Shown in pieces: positions 1-9,047 of a stretch of 64,000 bases of DNA. Source of the stretch: Anaeromicropila herbilytica (GTDB taxonomy: Bacteria; Bacillota; Clostridia; Lachnospirales; Lachnospiraceae); the NCBI RefSeq assembly GCF_016591975.1, contig NZ_AP024169.1, positions 706,001-770,000 of the forward strand, written 5' to 3'. The translations under genes and the position numbers were made by a program. The notes under the pieces were generated by a model. That model was given only the letters and a program-made list of their open reading frames with translations. It was not told where the DNA came from and did no database searches. The first letter of the stretch is position 1; the number at the start of each line of letters is the position of its first letter.

Positions 1-59
1 ATGATGTAGTAGCCGCATGGCAGTCAGCTTATGACCGTTATCAAAAAGAAACAAAATAG
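1..59 (+). CDS. C-terminal end of an upstream protein, possibly a sugar ABC transporter substrate-binding protein (partial)
   Basis: A reading frame open from the window edge (codons from base 3) ends at TAG 57-59 and encodes about 18 residues, DVVAAWQSAYDRYQKETK. An amphipathic Trp/Tyr-rich tail like this is typical of family 1 extracellular solute-binding proteins, and the next gene is a GH32 hydrolase, which fits an uptake system for sucrose or fructo-oligosaccharides. The fragment is far too short for proof; the family is an inference from its tail and its neighbour. Confidence 0.4.
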   Translation, partial: DVVAAWQSAYDRYQKETK

Positions 60-102
60 AAAAGCTATGTTATTACAAAGCGAGTAGGAAAATGGAGTTA
101 AC

Positions 103-1590
103 ATGGAAAAACAGATAAAAATCAGTAAAAAACTACAGCGAGCGAGAGAATATGAACAACAGGAGCTAAAAAATCGAACCATGGTAGAAAAACAGTCTTT
201 CCATGTATGTGCACCAGTAGGCTGGATGAATGATCCAAATGGATTCTCAGAGTATCAGGGTGAAAATCATCTTTTCTTTCAATATCATCCATATGATACC
301 GTGTGGGGACCAATGCATTGGGGCCATATGAAAACATCTGATTTTATTAGATGGGAAAGCCTTCCGGTAGCTCTTGCTCCAGATGAAAAATATGATGGAT
401 TTGGTTGCTTTTCTGGAAGCGCAATCGAATGGAAGGGAAAACATGTCACAGCATATACCGGAGTAGAGAGAAAGACGGAAGAGAATAATCAGGTTAAGGA
501 TTATCAGACACAATGCATTGCTATCGGGAATGGAATAAGTTATGAGAAGATTAGTGAGAACCCGGTGATTACTAGTGCACAGATTCCGGATGGAGGCAGT
601 TGCCTTGATTTTAGAGATCCAAAGCTCTGGGTAGAAGATGATAGTATCTATATGGTGGTTGGTAATCGGGCCCAAGATGGAAGCGGACAGATTTTGATGT
701 ATCAGACAACGGATTTAAAACATTGGGAACTGATAACCGTATTATCTAAATGCAATAATAGGTATGGTAAGATGTGGGAGTGTCCAGACTTCTTTTCTCT
801 TGATAATCAGGATGTCTTAATTACTTCGCCACAGGAAATGACGGCAGTAGAATATGATTTTCATGCAGGAGATGGTAGTATTTATATTCTTGGTCAATTT
901 GATAAAAACAAGTCAGTATTTACTGAAAAAGAGATACGTGCATTGGATATGGGACTAGATTTTTATGCACCACAGACCATGCAGACTTCGGATGGAAGAC
1001 GTATTATGATTGGTTGGATGCAGGCGTGGAGTGCAAGTTGGTTTGGCAAAGAGGATGGATTTTGCGGAATGATGTCTATTCCAAGGGAATTACATGTTAA
1101 AAATAATGTTTTATGCCAGACTCCAGTAAGAGAAATCGAAAACTATTATACGAACAAACAATTTATAGAAAAAGAGCTACTCAAAACAAAGTTTAAAAAA
1201 TATGATAGCTTAAGTGGTAGAGAACAAAATCTAGAAATCATATTAGAAGGGGAAGATAACTATACATTTGAAATGAGACTTGCTGCAAATGATACCTATT
1301 ATTCCACTGTTAAATATGATAAAAAAGAACAATTACTGACATTTAGCAGAATTCATTCAGGAGTCCGTAGAGATGGAGCACATGAAAGAAGTATGAAAAT
1401 ATTGACGAATGATACATATTTCAAACTAAGAATTGTTATGGATCGTTATTCCATCGAACTTTTTGTAAATGATGGAGAACAGGCGATGACCTCAATTATA
1501 CGTACTCCTTATGAAATTGATGGGGTATATATGAGATCAGAAGGCAAAGTCTATGTCTCTGGTGAAAAAAATGATATCTGTATAAAATAA
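103..1590 (+). CDS. GH32 beta-fructofuranosidase / sucrose-6-phosphate hydrolase
   Basis: Glycoside hydrolase family 32 enzyme that cleaves terminal beta-fructosyl bonds of sucrose, sucrose-6-phosphate or fructo-oligosaccharides. The five-blade propeller motifs are all present: WMNDPNG with the nucleophile Asp44, FRDP with the transition-state Asp172, and WECPD with the acid/base Glu226. The C-terminal part (from about residue 340) is the GH32 beta-sandwich. The 495-residue length is normal and there is no signal peptide, so the enzyme is cytoplasmic. The start ATG follows a GGAG site. It lies 43 bp after the end of a possible ABC substrate-binding protein and before a fructokinase, suggesting import of unphosphorylated sugar by an ABC system, hydrolysis, then fructose phosphorylation. 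Exact substrate cannot be read from sequence. A second, different GH32 gene lies at 30046-31479. Confidence 0.9.
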   Translation: MEKQIKISKKLQRAREYEQQELKNRTMVEKQSFHVCAPVGWMNDPNGFSEYQGENHLFFQYHPYDTVWGPMHWGHMKTSDFIRWESLPVALAPDEKYDGFGCFSGSAIEWKGKHVTAYTGVERKTEENNQVKDYQTQCIAIGNGISYEKISENPVITSAQIPDGGSCLDFRDPKLWVEDDSIYMVVGNRAQDGSGQILMYQTTDLKHWELITVLSKCNNRYGKMWECPDFFSLDNQDVLITSPQEMTAVEYDFHAGDGSIYILGQFDKNKSVFTEKEIRALDMGLDFYAPQTMQTSDGRRIMIGWMQAWSASWFGKEDGFCGMMSIPRELHVKNNVLCQTPVREIENYYTNKQFIEKELLKTKFKKYDSLSGREQNLEIILEGEDNYTFEMRLAANDTYYSTVKYDKKEQLLTFSRIHSGVRRDGAHERSMKILTNDTYFKLRIVMDRYSIELFVNDGEQAMTSIIRTPYEIDGVYMRSEGKVYVSGEKNDICIK

Positions 1591-1594
1591 GTTC

Positions 1595-1647
1595 AAAAGT
1601 GTCAGAGCAACATGCGAAGATTTATCGCAGAAGTGTCTGGCACTTTT
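1595..1647 (+). terminator. Nested inverted repeat, probable terminator or attenuator between GH32 and fructokinase genes
   Basis: AAAAGTGTCAG (1595-1605) pairs with CTGGCACTTTT (1637-1647) with one G-U pair, and the loop contains a second hairpin TGCGA/TCGCA (1613-1617 with 1625-1629). The 3' arm ends in four T but no longer U-tract follows, so it may give partial termination or stabilise the 3' end of the hydrolase mRNA rather than stop transcription fully. Confidence 0.5.
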
Positions 1648-1674
1648 ACAATATAGAAGGGAATAGTAAATTAT

Positions 1675-2649
1675 ATGAAAGAAAAAAAGGTAGTAGCATT
1701 AGGAGAATTGTTAATAGATTTTACGGAAAATGGAATGTCAGATCAAAATAATCCTGTGTATGAAGCAAACCCGGGTGGGGCGCCATGCAATGTGCTTGCA
1801 ATGCTTACAAAATTAGGGACTGCAACTTCCTTTATCGGAAAGGTAGGCAGAGATCAGTTCGGTCAGATGTTAAGACAAAGAGTAACTAAGATGGGAATTG
1901 ATACTACCTATCTATATGAGGATGAAAAGGTACATACAACACTAGCGTTTGTGCATACCTTCGAGGATGGAGATCGTGATTTTTCCTTTTATCGAAACCC
2001 TGGAGCAGATATGATGCTTAGCCCCGAGGAGATTCCACATGATTTAATAAAAACTGCAGATATATTTCATTTTGGAACTTTGTCAATGACACATGATGGA
2101 GTAAGAGCTGCAACAAAGAAGGCAGTTGAATTTGCAAAAAAAGCTGGGTGTATGATTTCCTTTGATCCAAATCTACGCCCACCATTATGGGAGAGTCTAG
2201 AACTTGCAAAAGAGCAGACCGCATATGGAATGGAACATTGCGATATATTAAAGATATCCGATAATGAAGTTCAGTGGTTTACAGGAAAAGAAAATTTTGA
2301 TGAAGGAATAAGCTGTATTCAAGAACAGTATCAGATTCCACTCATTGTATTATCTATGGGAAAAGAAGGAAGTCGTGCATATTATGGTAATACTAGAGTG
2401 GAAGAAAAGTCTTTTTTGCAGAGAAATACAATTGAAACTACAGGTGCTGGAGATACCTTTGGTGCTTGCATTCTTCAGTTTGTATTAGAGCATGGAATTA
2501 AGAACTTAACAGATGCACAATTATCTTCGATGCTTACCTTTGCCAATGCGGCAGCATCGATTATTACAACAAAAAAAGGTGCTTTGTGTGTGATGCCAGA
2601 AAAAGAGGAAATCTTATCGTTGATTGAAGGTGGAGGTAGAAATAAATAA
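1675..2649 (+). CDS. PfkB-family fructokinase
   Basis: Ribokinase/PfkB-family sugar kinase that phosphorylates fructose (ATP-dependent, cytoplasm). The N-terminal GGAPCN signature (about residues 37-42) and the C-terminal TTGAGDTFGA signature with catalytic Asp260 are both intact; the length of 324 residues is standard. Its position right after a GH32 hydrolase makes fructose the obvious substrate, feeding fructose-6-phosphate into glycolysis. Start ATG at 1675 follows GAAGGG about 13 bases upstream. A paralogue with the same role sits in the PTS sucrose locus at 31579-32538, so the window carries two complete hydrolase-kinase pairs. Confidence 0.88.
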   Translation: MKEKKVVALGELLIDFTENGMSDQNNPVYEANPGGAPCNVLAMLTKLGTATSFIGKVGRDQFGQMLRQRVTKMGIDTTYLYEDEKVHTTLAFVHTFEDGDRDFSFYRNPGADMMLSPEEIPHDLIKTADIFHFGTLSMTHDGVRAATKKAVEFAKKAGCMISFDPNLRPPLWESLELAKEQTAYGMEHCDILKISDNEVQWFTGKENFDEGISCIQEQYQIPLIVLSMGKEGSRAYYGNTRVEEKSFLQRNTIETTGAGDTFGACILQFVLEHGIKNLTDAQLSSMLTFANAAASIITTKKGALCVMPEKEEILSLIEGGGRNK

Positions 2650-2819
2650 GTAATAAGGGAGTTACAAGCATTTATATTTGTTATTCATATGACAAAATGA
2701 CGAATGTTCTTTTGAAGTACATTTAAAGTTGATGATTAATTGAATAATTTAGATTATAGATGGATACTGTAGATAAGGAAATTAATAGATTGAATTACTA
2801 TAAACGGAAGGAGATTATT

Positions 2820-3221
2820 ATGTTAGGTTATTATCTAATGTTTAATCGAAATTGTGAAGAAGCATTAAAAGTCTATGAGAAGGCTTTTCATACAAAAGTA
2901 ACTATGATACAAAAATATAAGGATCTACCTCCTAATCCTTACTTCCCTGTATCCGAAGGCGATATGGAACTTGTTTTACATTCAAGACTTGTAATTGACG
3001 GGAGTGAAATAATGTGTGCAGATAGTTCACATGTTCCTATATCAGGAAGTAATATGTATATTACCATAACATCAAGTGATGAAGATATGATTAATCAAGC
3101 ATGGATTACACTAAAAGAGGGAGGGAAAATATTATTAGATCTTAGTCCCACTTTTTTTGCAAAGCTTCATGGACATTTACAGGATAAGTTTGGAGTTAAT
3201 TGGATGTTTACGTTGGAGTAA
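2820..3221 (+). CDS. VOC / PhnB-like (glyoxalase fold) protein
   Basis: A 133-residue protein of the vicinal-oxygen-chelate superfamily in its PhnB-like branch: it begins LGYYLMFNRNCEEAL, followed by the family pattern of a conserved Asp/Glu-rich middle and a C-terminal segment ending NWMFTLE. The frame is open from 2760, but ATG 2820 is preceded by AAGGAG (2808-2813), so the shorter start is chosen. The family includes metal-dependent enzymes and inactive relatives; substrate is unknown. It stands alone, with a strong terminator behind it. Confidence 0.75.
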   Translation: MLGYYLMFNRNCEEALKVYEKAFHTKVTMIQKYKDLPPNPYFPVSEGDMELVLHSRLVIDGSEIMCADSSHVPISGSNMYITITSSDEDMINQAWITLKEGGKILLDLSPTFFAKLHGHLQDKFGVNWMFTLE

Positions 3222-3289
3222 GCTGTTATACTAAAAAGACAAAGAGGATATGCAACTATTGATTACACAGAAAATGGATGTAAAAAGTT

Positions 3290-3332
3290 AATCTTAAGTA
3301 TTGTCAAAGCAAACAATACTTAAGATTTTTTT
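3290..3332 (+). terminator. Rho-independent terminator
   Basis: A perfect 15-bp inverted repeat (3290-3304 with 3313-3327) with an 8-nt loop, ending in a run of T to 3332. It follows the VOC gene and precedes the chemoreceptor. Between it and 3520 I see only A+T-rich leader with a GGGAGG ribosome site at 3510-3515. Confidence 0.9.
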
Positions 3333-3519
3333 CTGAAAAATATAAATTAAAGAGTAATTGGTAAAAATAGCCAAATAATATTTGAAATAAAAGTAAATAT
3401 TGAATATAGTGCACAAATGTGATAATATTTATACATACAAACTTATTATTTTGATCCCAATTCCAATCTAAAATGAAAGTGAGTATTAAGAGGAGAGAAC
3501 TAACTTTTAGGGAGGTAGT

Positions 3520-5310
3520 ATGCATATGAGAAATTTAAGAGTAAAGACGAAAATGAACTTGATTATTATTATGGTAGCATTTCTTGCAATCTGTTGTGGG
3601 GCTATCTCAACATACAGTATGTTGAAGATTAAAAAGCAAGCACTAGATGCAATGGAAACATCCATACGAACTAGCTACGATAATGATATTAAAAATCAAG
3701 TACAGGTAGCTATATCACTATTAAGTAATATCAATTCAGAGTATCAAGCAGGAAAGTATACGTTAGATGAAGCGAAAAAACTTGCTGCTGATGATATAAG
3801 AAAGTTATCCTATGGAAATGGTGGATATTTTTGGGTTGATCAGTCGGATGGAACGAACATAGTCTTACTTGGTAAAGATACAGAAGGAACCAATCGATTA
3901 GAAACGAAAGATTCAAATGGATTTCAGATGGTCAAAGCAATGATTGATATGTCTGTTAAAGATGGAGGGGGATATACCAATTATTATTTCCCTAAACCAA
4001 ATGAAACAACACCATTACCAAAAAGATCATATACAGAGTATTTTAAGGATTTTGACTGGGTTGTAGGAACAGGTAATTATACGGATTATATTGATAAAGA
4101 AATTGCTTCTAGAAATAATGAGTTTGGTCAAGAAGTAAAGAGAAGCCTTGTTATATTTGCTATATTTAGTTTATTAAATCTTGCTATTACAGCATTAGTA
4201 ATTTTAATTATATCAAGCGATATTAAAGTTACTTTAAAGAAAATTTCTGAATATATTAAAAATATTGCAGGTGGTGATTTTTCTGAGTCTGTAGCAACGA
4301 ATTATTATGAAAGAAAAGATGATTTTGGTGATTTAGCTAAATCAATGGAAAATATGCGATTATCTATGAATACATTGATTGGGAATATTAAGATAGAAGC
4401 TTCGAAAATAAACGATGTAGTATCGTTCATCAATGAAAATGTAAGTGAATTAAATGGAGAAGTTGAAGATATATCTGCAACAACAGAGGAGTTAGCAGCA
4501 AGTATGGAAGAAACAGCAGCTTCCTCTGATCAAATTAATACAATGTCATATGAAATCGAGACAGTAGCAAAAACCATTTCAACACGTGCGCAGGAGGGGG
4601 CGCTTCAGGCACAAAATATAGATTTACGTGCAAGGGATGCAAAAGATAGCACGCTACGTAACAGAAAGCATATTGCTGATATGAAAAATGAAATCAAAGA
4701 GAGTCTGGAAATTGCACTAGAAGAAGCGAAAGTGGTAAATCAAATCAGTGTTTTTGCAGATGCTATCATGAACATAACCTCTCAAACCAATCTATTAGCA
4801 CTAAATGCATCGATAGAGGCAGCAAGAGCAGGAGAAGCAGGAAAAGGTTTTGCAGTTGTAGCAGATGAGATTAGAAACCTTGCAGAGCAATCCAAGACTA
4901 CGGTTGCCAGTATTCAAAGTGTTACGGAAAATGTAACATTAGCAGTATCGAAACTTACAACGGATTCGAATCGTCTCCTTGGGTTTGTAGATACACAAGT
5001 AGTGGAAAGCTTTGATGAATTTGAATCCATGGCGGATTCATACAAGGAAGATGCAACTAATATTAATGGGATGGTTACTGACTTTTCAGCGATATCAGAG
5101 GAATTAGTTGCTTCCATCCATAATATACTAGAGGCAATCAGCCAAATTGCATCTGCAACGAATGAAGGCGCATCAGGAACGACTAATATAGCAGATCGAG
5201 CTGGAAGTATTGTTACAAAGTCTACGAATGTTATGGAAAATACGAAAGTAGCAGAGGACACAGCGGATCATTTATGGAGAAGTGTTGAGCAGTTTGTAAT
5301 AAAAGAATAA
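3520..5310 (+). CDS. Methyl-accepting chemotaxis protein with a single-Cache sensor domain
   Basis: Transmembrane chemoreceptor of 596 residues. Order: TM1 (about 13-33), periplasm-side-type extracellular sensor with the sCache_2 pattern (GYFWVDQSDGTNIVLL around residue 105, and DWVVGTGNYTDYID near 180-195), TM2 (about 208-230), a HAMP linker, then the long cytoplasmic coiled-coil. The signalling tip TNLLALNASIEAARAGEAGK is canonical. sCache_2 receptors commonly sense small organic acids, but the ligand is not readable here. Two in-frame ATGs (3520 and 3526) share the GGGAGG site; either could be used. No che gene is adjacent, though motAB lies at 21.6-23.2 kb. A terminator follows directly. 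Confidence 0.92.
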   Translation: MHMRNLRVKTKMNLIIIMVAFLAICCGAISTYSMLKIKKQALDAMETSIRTSYDNDIKNQVQVAISLLSNINSEYQAGKYTLDEAKKLAADDIRKLSYGNGGYFWVDQSDGTNIVLLGKDTEGTNRLETKDSNGFQMVKAMIDMSVKDGGGYTNYYFPKPNETTPLPKRSYTEYFKDFDWVVGTGNYTDYIDKEIASRNNEFGQEVKRSLVIFAIFSLLNLAITALVILIISSDIKVTLKKISEYIKNIAGGDFSESVATNYYERKDDFGDLAKSMENMRLSMNTLIGNIKIEASKINDVVSFINENVSELNGEVEDISATTEELAASMEETAASSDQINTMSYEIETVAKTISTRAQEGALQAQNIDLRARDAKDSTLRNRKHIADMKNEIKESLEIALEEAKVVNQISVFADAIMNITSQTNLLALNASIEAARAGEAGKGFAVVADEIRNLAEQSKTTVASIQSVTENVTLAVSKLTTDSNRLLGFVDTQVVESFDEFESMADSYKEDATNINGMVTDFSAISEELVASIHNILEAISQIASATNEGASGTTNIADRAGSIVTKSTNVMENTKVAEDTADHLWRSVEQFVIKE

Positions 5311-5325
5311 TTCATAATTCACGAT

Positions 5326-5354
5326 AAAAACGTACTATTGACAGTACGTTTTTA
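5326..5354 (+). terminator. Rho-independent terminator
   Basis: AAAAACGTACT (5326-5336) pairs with AGTACGTTTTT (5343-5353) around a 6-nt loop; the T run is built into the 3' arm. It ends the chemoreceptor transcript. Confidence 0.85.
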
Positions 5355-5362
5355 TTATGCTA

Positions 5363-5402
5363 AATTAGTTAAAAGAAATTAATTAAAATGATTTAACTAA
5401 TT
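5363..5402. promoter_or_regulatory. Perfect 11-bp inverted repeat upstream of marR-type gene (probable operator)
   Basis: AATTAGTTAAA (5363-5373) and TTTAACTAATT (5392-5402) form a perfect inverted repeat 20 bp before the MarR-family start codon. MarR dimers bind A+T-rich palindromes close to their own promoters, so autoregulation is the natural reading. Binding is inferred. Confidence 0.5.
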
Positions 5403-5421
5403 AGTTCGATTGGAGGAATAG

Positions 5422-5859
5422 ATGGAAGAAAAATTTTCTATCCTTGTAAATTTATTATGGGAAGAATGCATACGAAATCTTAATACAACATTAAAAGAGG
5501 AAGAGTCAAATAAATTTTCTAACAATGATTATTATTATTTACTGGTAATTCAATCACTGCAGAGACCGAACTTTTCACAGATTGCAGAGAAATTGTCATT
5601 GACTAAGCCTGCTGTATCAGCAATTATAAGAAAATTAATTAATATGAAACTAGTTGAAAAACAGCAATCAACAGAGGATAAAAGAATGTATTATGTCGAA
5701 CTCACTGCAAAGGGAAGGTGTATTTTACAGGGAGATCAAGCTGTTTATAAATGGGTTACGGATACTATAAAGAACATTGCTACAGATGATAGAGAAATTA
5801 AAATTGTTGAGCATATTATTTCTGCATTAGTAGAACAGCTTGAGAAAAAGAACTTGTAA
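5422..5859 (+). CDS. MarR-family transcriptional regulator
   Basis: A 145-residue winged-helix protein. The recognition-helix region FSQIAEKLSLTKPAVSAIIR and the wing EKQQSTEDKRMYYVELTAKG are the MarR hallmark. Start ATG follows TTGGAGGA. The downstream flavodoxin/ferredoxin frame starts 43 bp after the stop, so the two are probably co-transcribed and the regulator probably controls itself and that redox protein. Inducer unknown. Confidence 0.88.
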   Translation: MEEKFSILVNLLWEECIRNLNTTLKEEESNKFSNNDYYYLLVIQSLQRPNFSQIAEKLSLTKPAVSAIIRKLINMKLVEKQQSTEDKRMYYVELTAKGRCILQGDQAVYKWVTDTIKNIATDDREIKIVEHIISALVEQLEKKNL

Positions 5860-5902
5860 AATAAATAGAAATAAACAAGAAGACAGATGGGAGCTAGTTA
5901 GT

Positions 5903-6655
5903 ATGATATTTTATTTTAGTGGAACAGGAAATTCCAAACATGTAGCTGAGAAAGTAGCAAATCATATAGGTGAAAGACTTATAGATATTTCTGAAAACAC
6001 CATTCAGGGCCATGAAATATACGAAGTAAGAAAAAATGAAATAATTGGATTCATTTTTCCAGTGTATTGGTATAGCATGCCAACAATAGTTGAGAAGTTT
6101 ATTCAACAACTAAAATTATCGGGATATCAGAATCAATATATTTATTCAGTGGCAACCTATGGTATTGCTGCAGGTAACGTTATGGATAGAGTGACCCAAG
6201 CTTTAACGAATAAGCAATTGCAGTTGAATGGAAGATTCGGAGTAAAGATGGTTGACAATTATGTAGTTGGTTATAATATTGTGAATGCAGAGAAACAAAG
6301 AACTATTCTGGAGAACGCCGAGGTGGAAATCGATAAAGTTATATCTATAATTAAGATCCGAGAAAATAAGGATTATATCAAAAAAGGAAAAATTGCATTT
6401 ATTACGCCAGTTACAAGCTCAGCTTATAGAAAGGCCAATCACACCAGAAAATTTTATGCAACGCAAAATTGTAATGGTTGCAAACAATGCGAAAGAAGTT
6501 GTCCATGTAATGTAATACATATGGTGGATAGCAAGCCTACGTGGGTAGGAGATTGCACTTTTTGCTTGAAATGTATCCATGGTTGTAAACAATCAGCAAT
6601 TCAGTATGGTAAATTTACAAAGAAAAGAGAACGGTATCAGTACCATATGGTGTAG
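5903..6655 (+). CDS. EFR1-type flavodoxin-ferredoxin fusion protein
   Basis: A 250-residue electron-transfer protein. The N-terminus IFYFSGTGNSKHVAEKV is the FMN phosphate-binding loop of a flavodoxin-like domain. The C-terminus holds two [4Fe-4S] ferredoxin motifs, CNGCKQCERSC (Cys190/193/196/200) and CTFCLKCIHGC (Cys218/221/224/228). This is the EFR1 family, common in anaerobic Clostridia; partners are generally unknown. The frame is open from 5840 but ATG 5903, after GGGAG, gives the proper flavodoxin start and avoids overlap with the regulator gene. Redox role is family knowledge; specific pathway unknown. Confidence 0.85.
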   Translation: MIFYFSGTGNSKHVAEKVANHIGERLIDISENTIQGHEIYEVRKNEIIGFIFPVYWYSMPTIVEKFIQQLKLSGYQNQYIYSVATYGIAAGNVMDRVTQALTNKQLQLNGRFGVKMVDNYVVGYNIVNAEKQRTILENAEVEIDKVISIIKIRENKDYIKKGKIAFITPVTSSAYRKANHTRKFYATQNCNGCKQCERSCPCNVIHMVDSKPTWVGDCTFCLKCIHGCKQSAIQYGKFTKKRERYQYHMV

Positions 6656-7010
6656 CTGCTCCTTTATCAGATTTAGTTTTGGATATTACACGGCATTAAT
6701 CATTATAAATCTTCTAAGAGTTGTCTGCGCTACATAATTACTATATGAACACCTTATTCAAAAATTTTGAGATATTCACTTCCTTGCTTAACAAATGCTA
6801 TAAATTGATTAATATCAGCGTGCATATTTACATAGTAGATTTAATGAGAGAAATGGAATAAAATATGAAATATATATTAATTATAGACTATAAAATTAAA
6901 TATAAGTCATGATATATGTGAATTATTCATGATTTGATTTGTATCTATATTGTAGTCGATACACTGAGAGAATATTTTGTGATAAATGAAATGAAGAATA
7001 GAGGTTTATT
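6656..7010. other. 355-bp intergenic gap, A+T rich
   Basis: No gene or clear terminator was found. The only structure noticed is an imperfect palindrome, GTATC...GATAC at about 6941-6962, placed about 50 bp before the response-regulator start; it could be an operator but is weak. Ribosome site AGAGG precedes the next ATG. Confidence 0.4.
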
Positions 7011-7694
7011 ATGAAAAAAATATTATTATTGGAAGATGATGTGACGTTAAATAATGGGATTGTAATGGCATTAAAACGAGAGGAATATCAATTTTCACAA
7101 TGCTTCACAATTCTAGAAGCAAAAGAAATGTTAAATACTATGACATATGACATGCTAATTTTAGATATTAATCTACCAGATGGAAGTGGCTTCGAGCTGT
7201 GTCAAGAAGTTCGAAAATGTAGTAATGTTCCTATTATTCTTCTAACTGCCAGAAATATGGAATTTGATGTTGTAGCTGGTCTAGAATCAGGAGCAGATGA
7301 TTACATTACTAAGCCATTTAGTCTGATGGTGTTAAGAGCAAGAATAAATGTATTATTCAGGCGATTGGAAACCATTGAAGGTCTTAGAGAATATCAGATT
7401 GGGAAGTTCCTCTTTAACTTTACGAATATGGAATTCTATAAAGATAATAGACGAATTGAGTTAAGCAAAACAGAACAGAAATTACTCTATTTATTTGTTA
7501 CAAACCCGAACAAAACATTATCACGTGATATGATATTAGAACAAATATGGTCTGATGGAGCAGAGTATGTAGAAGATAATGCTCTTTCAGTAACGATTCG
7601 AAGATTAAGGGATAAGCTAGAAGAGGATTCTTCAAAGCCAGAGTATATAAAGACCGTGTTTGGAAAAGGGTATACCTGGGTAAATCAGATATGA
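7011..7694 (+). CDS. OmpR/PhoB-family response regulator
   Basis: Receiver domain (residues 1-115) with acidic pocket Glu8/Asp9/Asp10, phospho-acceptor Asp52 in LILDINLPDGSG and the conserved Lys in ITKPF, followed by a winged-helix DNA-binding domain ending in VFGKGYTWV. Length 227 is typical. It is 13 bp before the histidine kinase, and an ABC transporter with FtsX-type permease follows. This order (regulator, kinase, ATPase, permease) is the BceRSAB/VanRS-like arrangement that usually senses and removes cell-wall-active peptides, so transcription of the transporter is its likely target. Confidence 0.92.
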   Translation: MKKILLLEDDVTLNNGIVMALKREEYQFSQCFTILEAKEMLNTMTYDMLILDINLPDGSGFELCQEVRKCSNVPIILLTARNMEFDVVAGLESGADDYITKPFSLMVLRARINVLFRRLETIEGLREYQIGKFLFNFTNMEFYKDNRRIELSKTEQKLLYLFVTNPNKTLSRDMILEQIWSDGAEYVEDNALSVTIRRLRDKLEEDSSKPEYIKTVFGKGYTWVNQI

Positions 7695-7707
7695 AGGTGA
7701 ATCAAAT

Positions 7708-8622
7708 ATGAAATTATTCGTAGTGATTTGTTGTAGTATAACGGTTGTTATATTGATTTCGGCGATTACAGTTATATTGTGGTATCGAAAGATTATGAAA
7801 AGACAGTTACAACATATATTGGACAGTATAAATAATGCAATCGACGGAGACTATATTGAGGAAAAATTTGATGAGGGGATAAACTCAGCTATTGATGAAA
7901 AGCTGAATAAGTTTCTGACGATATCCTTGGAAAGTAAAAATAAAACCATAGAAGAAAAAAATGCAGTTAAATCTCTTATTTCTGATATCTCGCATCAGAC
8001 GAAGACCCCATTGTCCAATATTCTACTGTATTCGCAAATGCTACAAGAAAGAGAAGATGTTAATCATGAAATTACAAATATGGCAGAACAGATTCAATAT
8101 CAAGCAGATAAATTAAGTTTTTTAATCAATGAATTGGTGCAATCATCCTATTTGGAAACAGATATGATCTCTATTCATATGAAAGAGGAGCAGATTGATA
8201 AAATGATTCGTCTTGCGTGTCAACAAGTTGAGATGGGTGCGCTTGATAAAGGAATATGTATCAATTATCATGATTGTGGACTATCCTGTGAATTTGATTT
8301 AAAGTGGATGTTAGAGGCAATAAGTAATATTCTAGATAATGCAATTAAGTACTCTCCGAGAGATAGCCATATTGATATAAATGTTATTCCATATGAAATG
8401 TTTATCAGAATAGATGTAAAAGATAATGGAATGGGAATTGCAGAAGAAGAACAGGGATTAATATTCAAGCGTTTCTATCGTTCACCAAAAGTCAGTCAGA
8501 TTAAGGGGTTAGGAATCGGTTTATATTTGGCCAGAGAGATTATTTCACGCCAAAGAGGTTTTATAAAAGTGGATTCCAGTCTTAAGAATGGTTCTACATT
8601 TTCTATATTCTTATGTTGCTAA
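7708..8622 (+). CDS. Sensor histidine kinase, single membrane helix
   Basis: A 304-residue kinase with one predicted transmembrane helix (residues 3-26) and no real extracellular domain. The dimerisation/phospho-acceptor helix has SDISHQTKTPL with His96; N, G1 and G2 boxes are visible (NILDNAIKYS, DNGMGIAEE, GLGIGLYLARE). Kinases with almost no sensor loop paired to FtsX-type ABC transporters usually receive their signal from the transporter itself, as in Bce systems; that is inferred here from the adjacent transporter. It overlaps nothing and follows the regulator by 13 bp. Confidence 0.9.
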   Translation: MKLFVVICCSITVVILISAITVILWYRKIMKRQLQHILDSINNAIDGDYIEEKFDEGINSAIDEKLNKFLTISLESKNKTIEEKNAVKSLISDISHQTKTPLSNILLYSQMLQEREDVNHEITNMAEQIQYQADKLSFLINELVQSSYLETDMISIHMKEEQIDKMIRLACQQVEMGALDKGICINYHDCGLSCEFDLKWMLEAISNILDNAIKYSPRDSHIDINVIPYEMFIRIDVKDNGMGIAEEEQGLIFKRFYRSPKVSQIKGLGIGLYLAREIISRQRGFIKVDSSLKNGSTFSIFLCC

Positions 8623-8689
8623 GAGTGGGAATAGGTGATTATAGTGTTTTAATATAATAGAATATTACATAACAGAATTGTAGATCTAT

Positions 8690-8808
8690 AAAAAAATTGG
8701 GCATATTATAATTCGATTAAGCGCTAATTTCATATGACTTTTGATAAAAAGTTAGCATATGTGGTTAAAGGCAGGAAAATCTTATTATGGTATACCCAAT
8801 TTTTTTAA
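8690..8808 (+). terminator. Long nested hairpin ending in a T run
   Basis: AAAAAATTGGGCATA (8691-8705) pairs with TATACCCAATTTTTT (8791-8805) with one G-U pair; inside the ~85-nt loop a second stem forms between CATATG (8731-8736) and its copy near 8756-8761, with CTTTT/AAAAG pairing inside that. The T run makes it a possible terminator after the kinase gene, but the large structured loop is unusual for a simple terminator, so a regulated leader is possible. Confidence 0.55.
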
Positions 8809-9047
8809 GAATAAAATGTTTAAGCTATTTCCAGTTTATATATGCGGTATTTAAATAAGGCGTTTAATTCTATTAGAGTGTATTTATTTTCGATATGTTT
8901 ATAAATGTGACAAAACTGTCATTTCTCTGAAAGGACTTATGAAGTGATTCTTGATATGATTAATGAGTACTGATCAGTTAGAATTGGAAAAATGTTAATA
9001 GAAGGAGATAAGAGTGAAACGATTGATATTAAATCAATTTCAACTAT

